A DNA stretch of 6,441 nt from Actinomycetes bacterium (GCA_023428465.1 JAEYXM010000147.1:1-6441), one strand, 5' to 3'; shown: positions 1-5,548, counted from the first letter of the stretch. Translations and numbers: made by a program. The notes: a model not told the origin generated them from the sequence alone.

Positions 1-1359
1 CCGGCGTTCCGCTTCGCTGACCTGTTCGCCGGGATCGGCGGGTTCGCAGCGGCGCTGAGCGCGTTCGGGGGCAAGGGCGTGTACTCCGTCGAGATCGATC
101 CCGCGGCGGCGAAGGTCTACGAGCTCAACTGGGGTCACAGTCCGCTGGGCGACGTCACCAAGGACGCCACGGACACGGTCATGAACGTCCCGCCGCACGA
201 CGTGCTCGCAGCGGGCTTCCCCTGCCAGCCCTTCTCCAAGTCAGGCGCGCAACGAGGCATGGACGAGACCCGCGGCACCCTGTACTGGAACATCCTCAAC
301 ATCGTCCGGGCCCATCACCCGTCCGTCCTCTTGCTGGAGAACGTGCGCAACCTCGCCGGGCCCCGCCACCGCCATGAGTGGCAGGTCATCGTCGAGACCT
401 TGCGCGATGAGGGCTACCGGGTCTCGGAGACGCCGGCCGTGTTCTCGCCTCACCAGCTCCCGCCGGCCCGCGGAGGCCGCCCGCAGGTCCGCGAGCGGGT
501 GTTCATCACCGCGACCTACAACCCCGACGGCATAGGCGCGGACATCGAGGCCGAACCCGTGTTCGCGCCCCGGGCAGGAGTCGACGGCTTCGATCCTGCC
601 TCCGAGTGGTCGCTCGACGACTTCCTCGACCCTGACCACCACGTCTCCGGGTGCGACCTTTCGACCCAGGAGAGACTGTGGATCGACGCGTGGAATGAGT
701 TCGTCGAGCTGATGTGGGAGGAGCGCGAGGGGCGCCGCCTGCCCGGCTTCCCGCTGTGGGCCGATTCCTGGCCGACCACTGCGGCCAGAGCCGCAGATCT
801 GGCCGAGAAGATCCGCTCGCACGAGACCCCCGCATGGAAGCGGGACTTCCTGGTCAAGAACGCCGACTTCTACGACGGCCACCGACGGGTGATCGACCGC
901 TGGGCCTCGAAGTGGGGGGTCTTCACCGAGGCGTTCCCACCGTCGCGTCGCAAGCTCGAGTGGCAGGCGCAGGACACGCCGCGCCTGTGGGACACCGTCA
1001 TGCACTTCCGTCCCTCGGGGATTCGTGCCAAGCGGGCGACCTACCTGCCAGCGCTGGTCGCGATCACCCAGACCTCGATCATCGGGCCCCGTGGTCGACG
1101 GCTGAGCCCGCGTGAGGCCGCACGGCTTCAGGGTCTGCCCGACGAGTTCACGTTCGGAACGCAACCCGCGTCTGCCACGTACCGCCAGCTCGGCAACGGT
1201 GTGAACGTTGGTGCCGTCTGGAACGTCCTGAAGGCTCACGTTGCACGTGATGAAGACATCCTCAAGCGCACGCCCGCCGGCCAGCGGATCGTCTCCGCCG
1301 TCCTGGACGCGCCAAGTTCGCCCGACGACCGCCTCCGGGAGATGCTCGGCGGCCGCTAG
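1..1359 (+). CDS. DNA (cytosine-5-)-methyltransferase, 5'-truncated by window edge
   Basis: This enzyme transfers a methyl group from S-adenosylmethionine to carbon 5 of cytosine within a recognition sequence, protecting DNA from the partner nuclease. The frame is open from base 1. Visible codons (452) show the C5 motifs in order: motif I DLFAGIGGF (residues 7-15, SAM binding), motif IV GFPCQPFS with catalytic Cys75, motif VI ENV (113-115), motif VIII QVRER (162-166), motif IX RLSPREAARLQG (367-378) and motif X GNGVNV (398-403). The GTG at 79 cannot be the true start because motif I lies upstream. Motif I normally sits near the N-terminus, so few codons should be missing. The roughly 200-residue stretch between motifs VIII and IX holds the target-recognition domain and is large. 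The next gene follows after 11 bases. Recognition sequence cannot be read from the protein. An orphan Dcm-type enzyme is less likely given the neighbour. Confidence 0.95.
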   Translation, partial: PAFRFADLFAGIGGFAAALSAFGGKGVYSVEIDPAAAKVYELNWGHSPLGDVTKDATDTVMNVPPHDVLAAGFPCQPFSKSGAQRGMDETRGTLYWNILNIVRAHHPSVLLLENVRNLAGPRHRHEWQVIVETLRDEGYRVSETPAVFSPHQLPPARGGRPQVRERVFITATYNPDGIGADIEAEPVFAPRAGVDGFDPASEWSLDDFLDPDHHVSGCDLSTQERLWIDAWNEFVELMWEEREGRRLPGFPLWADSWPTTAARAADLAEKIRSHETPAWKRDFLVKNADFYDGHRRVIDRWASKWGVFTEAFPPSRRKLEWQAQDTPRLWDTVMHFRPSGIRAKRATYLPALVAITQTSIIGPRGRRLSPREAARLQGLPDEFTFGTQPASATYRQLGNGVNVGAVWNVLKAHVARDEDILKRTPAGQRIVSAVLDAPSSPDDRLREMLGGR

Positions 1360-1370
1360 CCTCGCGGCTG

Positions 1371-2714
1371 ATGGTCCCGACCGAGAACTTCCTGCCCGCT
1401 GCCTCGAAGGCCGAGGCGGTCGCGCGGCTCTACGCGCTCGCGGGCGCGCCACCTGAGCCCCTCGGCCCGGGGAGTACCGAGAAGAAGTCCGTCCTCCTCG
1501 CACTGGCACGCCGCCTGAACCTGGCGGTCGACGGCCAAGCGGCCAAGCCCGTACTCGGCGCCCAAGTCGCGCGCGCGCTCGACGCTGCGTGGACGCCTGC
1601 CGCATGGTCCCGCGGCTCCACGATCACCCTCCACGGCCTGAACACGCTGCTTGAGGCCGCGACCTTCGAGCTCCACCAGCGGGCCGTCCGCTCCGCGCTC
1701 GAGGAGGCGCTTGCCGAGGAGCTGGGGATCGGCGGCTTCCGCCCCGCTCGCAGCAAGCTAGAGGCCGTCAACCGGATCTCTGCCCTGACCCGAAGCGGAC
1801 CTCAAGACCTCGGCCCCGGCAGCAAGGAACGCAAGTCAGTCTTGGCGGACCTGGCCACCGGCCTCAGCCTTGACGTCGACACGACGCTCAACAAAGTCGA
1901 CCTGGGCGCCGCCATCGCGGCACGGCTCGGGGCACCCTGGAGCCCGCGGTACTGGTCCACCGGCCAGACCATCACGCTGGATGGGCTCAACGCGCTCCTC
2001 GCCGCCGGCGAGCGGCGCCTCGGCCTCCTTGGCCAAGGCCCTGCCGACGCCTTCGCGACTCCCGGTGAGGAGGCGCACGCGCTCCTCGCGGCGCTCGCTG
2101 GCGCGATCGACGCGACCTGGGACGGTCGGCGCTGCGTGGAGGCGATGCGCGACGCCGAGTTCCGCCACTGGCGCCAGACGGAGTGGATCGGCTGGCACTT
2201 CGAGTACGTCGGCATCGCCGCACTCGTCAACACGTTTGGCGGCGGGCCCAAGCGCGTCCTCAACACCTCATTCGACTACTCCCTGCGCACCACCTGGGAC
2301 CTTAAAGCCCACAGCACTGGCAGAGAGAACGCAGCGATCCTGAACGACCTCGACGCGATCGAGGCCGGCCTGACCGAGCCCGGTGGGCTCGGCTTCATCG
2401 TGCTGACGGGCGACCCCGACTACTCCGACAGCGTTGCGTTCGACGCCTGGCACCGCGCACAGCGAGGCGCCGGGCCCTCACACGAGCGCTCGCGTGTACT
2501 CAAGTCGGCCTTCACCCCTCTGCGCCTCGACGCGTACCACCTGCAGGGCTTCCCCGACCTGGAGGCGGCGATGCGCCGCGGAGAGTTCGCCGTGATGGCC
2601 CAGGGCCAACAGCCTGACGGAAGTGCGCGGAAGCCCAAGCTCAAGATCCGCTTCGACGCCGCGAACGGGCCCGGCGGCTCCAGGGTGGCGTCACGCTCCT
2701 TGACGATGGAGTAG
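1371..2714 (+). CDS. Putative type II restriction endonuclease with duplicated N-terminal domain
   Basis: This 447-residue protein probably cleaves the sequence protected by the upstream methyltransferase. I do not recognise the named enzyme. Residues 12-97 and 128-213 are two copies of one 86-residue domain that align without gaps at about 55% identity by my count. Each has an LGPGS..(E)xKSVL segment and ends in a W-S-x-G-x-TITL-x-GLN segment. The C-terminal part (about 270-440) has a plausible PD-(D/E)XK nuclease site: Glu278 in WHFEYVG, Asp302 in SFDYS, and Asp310-Leu-Lys312 in the strand TTWDLKAH. The repeats could bind DNA or an effector site; this is inference. The start ATG lies 11 bases after the methyltransferase stop with no clear Shine-Dalgarno, suggesting one transcript and coupled translation. 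There are no signal peptide or membrane segments. Another R-M-associated DNA-binding protein remains possible. Confidence 0.7.
   Translation: MVPTENFLPAASKAEAVARLYALAGAPPEPLGPGSTEKKSVLLALARRLNLAVDGQAAKPVLGAQVARALDAAWTPAAWSRGSTITLHGLNTLLEAATFELHQRAVRSALEEALAEELGIGGFRPARSKLEAVNRISALTRSGPQDLGPGSKERKSVLADLATGLSLDVDTTLNKVDLGAAIAARLGAPWSPRYWSTGQTITLDGLNALLAAGERRLGLLGQGPADAFATPGEEAHALLAALAGAIDATWDGRRCVEAMRDAEFRHWRQTEWIGWHFEYVGIAALVNTFGGGPKRVLNTSFDYSLRTTWDLKAHSTGRENAAILNDLDAIEAGLTEPGGLGFIVLTGDPDYSDSVAFDAWHRAQRGAGPSHERSRVLKSAFTPLRLDAYHLQGFPDLEAAMRRGEFAVMAQGQQPDGSARKPKLKIRFDAANGPGGSRVASRSLTME
1404..1661 (+). repeat. Protein-level tandem domain, copy 1
   Basis: Codons 12-97 of the putative endonuclease encode the first copy of an 86-residue domain duplicated downstream. 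Conserved points include SKxEAV at the start, LGPGS in the middle, and TITLxGLN near the end. The family is not recognised. Confidence 0.85.
1752..2009 (+). repeat. Protein-level tandem domain, copy 2
   Basis: Codons 128-213 of the same gene encode the second copy, the same length as the first and alignable without gaps. A 30-residue linker (98-127) separates the copies. About half the residues differ, so the duplication is old rather than a recent DNA-level event. Confidence 0.85.
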
Positions 2715-2764
2715 CCGACGCTCCGGCCTTGTCAGGCCCGCCCAGCCGTCGCGACACTCGCGGG

Positions 2765-3034
2765 ATGGACGACTTCGAGCAGATCTGGCGACGAATTCAG
2801 GCTCACGCCGGCGAGACCTTCCGCACGATCACGGGTCTGCCCTTCACATACGCCGTGCCCGGTGACTACCTCCGGGTGACCCGCGACGGCGAGGAGATCA
2901 ACCGCTCCCTCTCCAAGACCAACTTCCGCAAGGCCGCTGAACTGATGCCGACGGACGGACCGGGCGGCCTGAGAGGCCGTCAGGGAGCCTCATACACCTG
3001 GGCGATCCTCGCCGACCCGCGAGTTCGGCCCTGA
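2765..3034 (+). CDS. Small R-M-associated conserved hypothetical protein (89 aa)
   Basis: The function is unknown. I place the start at the ATG at 2765 (MDDFEQIW), 50 bases after the endonuclease stop. An in-frame TTG at 2729 would add 12 Pro/Arg-rich residues that look like non-coding translation. The body reads GETFRTITGLPFTY, then a short charged strand, RSLSKTNF, a helix ending ELMPTDGPG, and finally SYTWAILADPRVR. I remember this pattern (F-x-T-x-TG-x-PFTY, S-K-x-F-x-K-A, DGPG, SYxWAIL-x-DxR) from short proteins next to type II restriction-modification genes and from domains fused to nucleases, but I cannot check that here. It is probably a small alpha/beta, soluble protein. A role in binding DNA or assisting the endonuclease is a guess. 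It lacks a recognisable helix-turn-helix, so a classic controller (C) protein is unlikely. The same strand and short spacing suggest co-transcription. Confidence 0.75.
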   Translation: MDDFEQIWRRIQAHAGETFRTITGLPFTYAVPGDYLRVTRDGEEINRSLSKTNFRKAAELMPTDGPGGLRGRQGASYTWAILADPRVRP

Positions 3035-3201
3035 CGCCACCCTCGAGCGCCGTCGCACCTGTGGAGATCGCGCTCGGGCGGTAGCAGTTCCGGTAGCAGT
3101 TTGTCTCCAGACCGACCCTGCCGCGCCCTACCGCCGCCATCCGCGCACGCCGCTGACCGCCCGAACGCATCCGCCCGCACCCGCGCGAGACCCCTCCAGG
3201 C
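3035..3201. other. Non-coding stretch inside the island end
   Basis: No gene with credible coding character is seen between the last island gene and the att site. The only structure noted is the 12-bp direct repeat described separately. Frames that cross the stretch run into the tRNA fragment or are Arg/Pro-rich shadows. In integrated elements this position usually holds the attachment-site arm region, which fits. Confidence 0.5.
3079..3102 (+). repeat. 12-bp tandem direct repeat, possible integrase arm site
   Basis: Two adjacent 12-bp units, cggtagcagttc at 3079-3090 and cggtagcagttt at 3091-3102, differ only in the last base. They lie about 100 bp before the tRNA-Ser fragment, on the island side. 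Tyrosine integrases commonly bind short direct repeats (arm sites) flanking the crossover core, so this is a reasonable candidate. The function is inferred from position alone. Confidence 0.5.
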
Positions 3202-3257
3202 CGCTTGGAAAGCGTGTTGGGGTAACACCCTCGGGGGTTCGAATCCCCCATCCTCCG
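3202..3257 (+). other. attachment site: 3' fragment of tRNA-Ser(GGA)
   Basis: The fragment reads like the last 56 nt of an actinobacterial tRNA-Ser. It has anticodon stem bases, loop ttggaaa (3205-3211) with anticodon GGA at 3207-3209, and the 3' stem gcgtg. A class II variable arm follows, then a T arm with five G-C pairs (3233-3237 with 3245-3249) around loop ttcgaat. It ends with acceptor strand atcctcc (3250-3256) and discriminator G3257. CCA is not encoded; CT follows. The matching 5' acceptor (ggaggat) and the D arm are absent upstream, and only the inner three anticodon-stem pairs can form. It is therefore not a functional tRNA. A 3'-only copy is what integration into a tRNA 3' end leaves at the far end of an element. 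Confidence 0.8.
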
Positions 3258-3272
3258 CTCTCGGAAGCACAG

Positions 3273-3316
3273 CGAAGGGCCCGTGACCTGCGGTGACGTG
3301 GGTGGCGGGCCCTTCG
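3273..3316. terminator. Stem-loop terminator, possibly bidirectional
   Basis: An 11-bp perfect inverted repeat, cgaagggcccg (3273-3283) with cgggcccttcg (3306-3316), encloses a 22-nt loop. There is no T-run, which is common for terminators in high-GC actinobacteria. It lies 15 bases after the tRNA-Ser fragment and 61 bases beyond the stop of the convergent lipoprotein gene, so it could stop transcription from both sides. It may be the original tRNA-Ser terminator, now separated from its tRNA by the island. A second copy of the right arm occurs at 3337-3347. Confidence 0.5.
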
Positions 3317-3353
3317 TCGTCGGCGGGTGCGGGTGGCGGGCCCTTCGTCGTCG
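3300..3353. repeat. Direct repeat, 23 bp with 31-bp period
   Basis: A 23-bp unit beginning gggtggcgggcccttcg occurs at 3300-3322 and again, identical, at 3331-3353. Each copy carries the right arm of the terminator stem, so the left arm at 3273-3283 can pair with either. It looks like a local duplication of a terminator arm. Confidence 0.7.
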
Positions 3354-3377
3354 ATGGCGGCGGCCCGCCTCCCCGCG

Positions 3378-4352
3378 CTACTCGTCGAGGTCGAGGTGCG
3401 CCGTACCGTCGTCGTCGATCACGACGCCACCGTGGTACGTGAGCGTGGTGTCCTGGAACTCCGTCCCGTCCTGCCAGGTCACCGGGATGCTGGCGACGAA
3501 GCGCCAACCCTCGCCGGAATCCTCGATGGTGGCCGGCCCCTCCCCGAGCTCGATGCCGGTGGGCGGCGCCGTGATGCGGCTCGCGACCCCGGGCGCGCAG
3601 GACGGGCCGGTGAGGCCCTCGGCGACGCACGCCTCGACGAGCGCCCGGACGGCGTCGTCCACGGCGGCCAGCGCCTCGGCGGAGACCACGGGGGCGAGCT
3701 CGACGCGGTTGTCCCGCGGTTCGCCCGAGGGCTGCATCTGACGCAACGTGCCCAGGACGACGACGGTCGCGGGCTCGGCCGCGGCAACCCCGGCCGGGTC
3801 GGTGTACTCGACCGTCCAGGCGCCCGGGTAGACGCCGGTGTAGGCCAGGCCGACGTCCGCGGCGTCCCGGAGGGCAAACGCGCACCTGCCCTGGACGGTG
3901 ACCTCGCCGGGGTCGAAGGAGCCGACGACGACGACGCCGTCGGTCTCGAAACCGGACTCGTCGTTGGGGTTGTCGATCAGCCAGGTATCGCCCTTGGGGA
4001 CGAGCCGGAACGTGACCTCCACGTCGTCGCGGTCGCCGAGGTCGATGGTCGCCTCGACCCGCGCGTCGTTCGTGTTGACCGTCACGCCCGTGATGCGCAG
4101 GTCCGTCGGCCGGTCCGGCACGGTGCCGTAGACCTCGTCGGTGAACAGCTCGGGGCACCGCGTGGCCGACGGGTCGTAGGTGTCCAGGGCGTCGGCGGCC
4201 TCGGCCTTCCCGTCCTCGAGGAGGGCCAGGTACTCCTCGACGACGTCGCGCACGGCGTCGTCGCCGCCAGGCTGCGTGCACCCGGCCAGCACCGACGCGA
4301 GCGCCGCCGCGAGGCCGGCGCCGAGTACGAACCGGGGACCCGGCCGCCTCAT
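3378..4352 (-). CDS. Putative ESX-locus-associated lipoprotein
   Basis: A 324-residue protein predicted to be exported and lipid-anchored on the outer face of the membrane. Its start is M-R-R-P-G-P-R, with a hydrophobic stretch at 8-22 and lipobox LAGC with lipidated Cys25. The mature part starts with a helical segment (VVEEYLALLEDGKAEAADAL) and strands up to about residue 128, resembling an NTF2-like fold as in many actinobacterial lipoproteins. A second strand-rich region at 135-200 contains AYTGVYPGAWTVEY. The C-terminal part (215-324) is unrecognised. Four further cysteines (66, 157, 242, 252) could form two disulfides outside the cell. The ATG overlaps the preceding gene's stop as ATGA and has no Shine-Dalgarno, so translation is probably coupled. 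Upstream in-frame codons are antisense-like Arg/His-rich sequence and are rejected. The specific function is unknown; a role in assembling or anchoring the neighbouring secreted proteins is inference. Confidence 0.85.
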   Translation of the reverse strand: MRRPGPRFVLGAGLAAALASVLAGCTQPGGDDAVRDVVEEYLALLEDGKAEAADALDTYDPSATRCPELFTDEVYGTVPDRPTDLRITGVTVNTNDARVEATIDLGDRDDVEVTFRLVPKGDTWLIDNPNDESGFETDGVVVVGSFDPGEVTVQGRCAFALRDAADVGLAYTGVYPGAWTVEYTDPAGVAAAEPATVVVLGTLRQMQPSGEPRDNRVELAPVVSAEALAAVDDAVRALVEACVAEGLTGPSCAPGVASRITAPPTGIELGEGPATIEDSGEGWRFVASIPVTWQDGTEFQDTTLTYHGGVVIDDDGTAHLDLDE

Positions 4353-5095
4353 GCGAACGTGGTCGTCGGCCAGTGGCCGGCCATGCTTCCGGTCTGGTCG
4401 GCGGTCTCGCGGTGCAGCGTCGTGATCTCGTTGACGATGCTGGTCGCGTACTTCGCGAGGGTCGTCGCGACATCGATCACGAACCGCAGGATGTCGGTCA
4501 CGACCGCGACGATCTTCGGCACGATGTCGAGCCACTCCAGGGGGTCGGCCGTGATGAACGCCGCCGCGTCGTCGATCAGGGTGAGCACGAGGTGCCCGAA
4601 CTGCGACGCGAGATCCACCCACGTGTCGATGAGGCTCGTGGCGTGGCCGCTCATCAGGGCCGAGAGCGAGGCGAGATGGCCCGCGATGCCGCCGATGGCC
4701 GCCGCCTGCTGACCGGGCAGGCCGGCGTACCGGTGGCCGGCGATGCCCGTCCAGTCCGACGTCGCGTCGAACTGCGAGTTGTCCAGGAAGGCGATCTGCC
4801 CCGTGAGCTTGGACACCACGGTGTCCCAGGTGCCGGCGATGGCGAGCATCCGGATCGGGTTGCCGGGGCTGGCGAGCTCCTGGATGGCGAGGATGACCTC
4901 GTTGACCCCGTCGACGACCTGCTGCATCGCGGCGTGAAGGTCATCCGACCGGAAGGTCACCCACACGAGGAAGTCGGCGAAGGACTTGCCGCGGTTGTTG
5001 TAGGCGTCCACCATCGCGCTGACCTTGGCGATAATCTCGTCGAGGTCCTCGCTGATGCCGTCGACCGCCTCGAAGAACGCGTACTCCGTGGTCAT
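4349..5095 (-). CDS. WXG-motif type VII secretion-associated protein (248 aa)
   Basis: An almost wholly helical protein, probably exported by or linked to a type VII (ESX) system. The start ATG (MTTEYAFF) has Shine-Dalgarno GAGGAA six bases upstream, which excludes the longer frame. Residues 10-75 form helices. A central turn DWTGIAGHRY (114-123, W115-x-G117) matches the W-x-G-x-A-x-x-x-Y pattern of actinobacterial WXG100-like helical hairpins. Residues about 188-225 are long and hydrophobic (WLDIVPKIVAVVTDILRFVI), suggesting membrane contact or tight helical packing. There is no Sec signal and no C-terminal YxxxD/E; a YAFFE lies only at the N-terminus. It is larger than classic WXG100 proteins (about 100 residues), nearer the size of single-chain ESX substrates. 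It sits 49 bases after the EspC-like gene and overlaps the lipoprotein start by four bases. Effector, pore-forming or structural roles are all open. Confidence 0.75.
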   Translation of the reverse strand: MTTEYAFFEAVDGISEDLDEIIAKVSAMVDAYNNRGKSFADFLVWVTFRSDDLHAAMQQVVDGVNEVILAIQELASPGNPIRMLAIAGTWDTVVSKLTGQIAFLDNSQFDATSDWTGIAGHRYAGLPGQQAAAIGGIAGHLASLSALMSGHATSLIDTWVDLASQFGHLVLTLIDDAAAFITADPLEWLDIVPKIVAVVTDILRFVIDVATTLAKYATSIVNEITTLHRETADQTGSMAGHWPTTTFA

Positions 5096-5101
5096 GTCCT
5101 G

Positions 5102-5107
5102 TTCCTC
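5102..5107 (-). promoter_or_regulatory. Ribosome binding site deciding the WXG-protein start
   Basis: GAGGAA on the minus strand, six bases before the ATG at 5095-5093. It supports that start over the in-frame upstream ATG at 5221, which lies inside the preceding gene. Confidence 0.7.
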
Positions 5108-5144
5108 GTCCTGGTGCGTGGGGCGGGTGGGAGGCGAGCGACCG

Positions 5145-5474
5145 TCAGGGGCGCTGGGCGGCCTGGGCGATCTGCCAGGTCGCGTACTCGTCGGACAGCA
5201 GGTAGGCGTCACGCATCTCACGCAGGGTCTGCCCGATCGTCGCGATGTACTGCTTGCCCTCGAGGAGGTAAGCCACGGCGGCGTCCTGCTCGGTGTCGTA
5301 GGCGTCCTTCAGGCCCGCGGCGACGGACAGGCCGTCCATCGTGAACCGTTCCACCTCCGTGTCGGCGACGGCGATGTCGACCGCCGCGGTGATGACCGCG
5401 GAGATGTCGTCCCACTTGTTGGCGTCGGCCGTGAGGTGCGCCGGGTCGACGGTGAACTCGGTGTTGACGGACAT
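5145..5474 (-). CDS. EspC/WXG100-like type VII secretion substrate
   Basis: A 109-residue acidic helical protein that looks like a type VII secretion substrate of the EspC-like family (PF10824 type). The N-terminus FTVDPAHLTADANKW follows the family's V-x-P-x-x-L-x-x-x-A pattern. Two helices span about 11-38 and 50-97. The C-terminus contains YLLSDEYATW: the Y-x-x-x-D type VII signal is Y91 to D95, with a Trp soon after, as in M. tuberculosis EspC (Y-S-E-A-D-E-A-W, from memory). There is no Sec signal peptide. The start ATG has Shine-Dalgarno GAAGGGA seven bases upstream. It follows the YbaB-like gene by 74 bases and precedes the WXG protein by 49 bases, so all are likely one transcript. It may pair with the WXG protein and supply the export signal; this is inference. 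A general WXG100 family label would also be acceptable. Confidence 0.8.
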   Translation of the reverse strand: MSVNTEFTVDPAHLTADANKWDDISAVITAAVDIAVADTEVERFTMDGLSVAAGLKDAYDTEQDAAVAYLLEGKQYIATIGQTLREMRDAYLLSDEYATWQIAQAAQRP

Positions 5475-5481
5475 GTGTGGG

Positions 5482-5488
5482 TCCCTTC
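5482..5488 (-). promoter_or_regulatory. Ribosome binding site of the EspC-like gene
   Basis: GAAGGGA on the minus strand, seven bases before the ATG at 5474-5472. It is well placed and supports the annotated start. Confidence 0.7.
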
Positions 5489-5548
5489 GCGCGGTGCTGG
5501 TGGATCTCTAGGTGGGGGGCCGACCGGCCTGCCAGCGACCCCGCAGGG

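Larger units (their letters stand above)
1..3259. mobile_element. Right end of a tRNA-Ser-integrated genomic island
   Basis: The stretch is bounded on the right by a 3'-only copy of tRNA-Ser(GGA), the typical far-end scar of an element inserted by a tyrosine integrase into a tRNA 3' end. Its cargo is a restriction-modification cassette, common island content, and the next sequence to the right is an unrelated operon on the opposite strand. The cassette uses codons rare in such genomes, for example ATA (Ile) in the methyltransferase, and CTA plus a CTT-AAA pair in the next gene. The left end, the integrase and the intact tRNA are not in the window, so extent and mobility are inferred. Base composition is not obviously different by eye. 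Confidence 0.6.

Noticed and set aside
79..1359. Methyltransferase starting at GTG 79
   Set aside because: The open frame continues to base 1 and encodes the essential SAM-binding motif I before this codon, so the gene is cut by the window edge rather than starting here.
241..1605. Long minus-strand open frame opposite the methyltransferase
   Set aside because: Arg/Pro/Gly-rich translation, spans two clear plus-strand genes, and has no recognisable domain; a high-GC antisense shadow.
2729..2764. TTG start extending the small R-M-associated protein by 12 residues
   Set aside because: The added residues are Pro/Arg-rich and unlike the domain; the ATG at 2765 begins a coherent helix.
1371..3034. 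A controller (C) protein or Vsr mismatch endonuclease within the cassette
   Set aside because: Neither a helix-turn-helix controller nor Vsr motifs are visible in the two genes after the methyltransferase.
3170..3257. A complete tRNA-Ser gene
   Set aside because: The acceptor 5' strand and D arm are missing and only three anticodon-stem pairs form, so only the 3' fragment can be supported.
2980..4473. 497-codon minus-strand open frame crossing the att site
   Set aside because: It overlaps the lipoprotein gene in another frame, is extremely Arg-rich, and its C-terminal part is the antisense translation of the tRNA-Ser fragment.
3327..4712. 461-codon plus-strand open frame opposite the lipoprotein
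   Set aside because: Low-complexity Arg/Val/Gly composition, antisense to a gene with a lipobox and coherent domain structure.
4373..5344. 323-codon plus-strand open frame opposite the WXG and EspC-like genes
   Set aside because: It is antisense to two genes with good ribosome binding sites and family motifs, and its own translation resembles no protein family.
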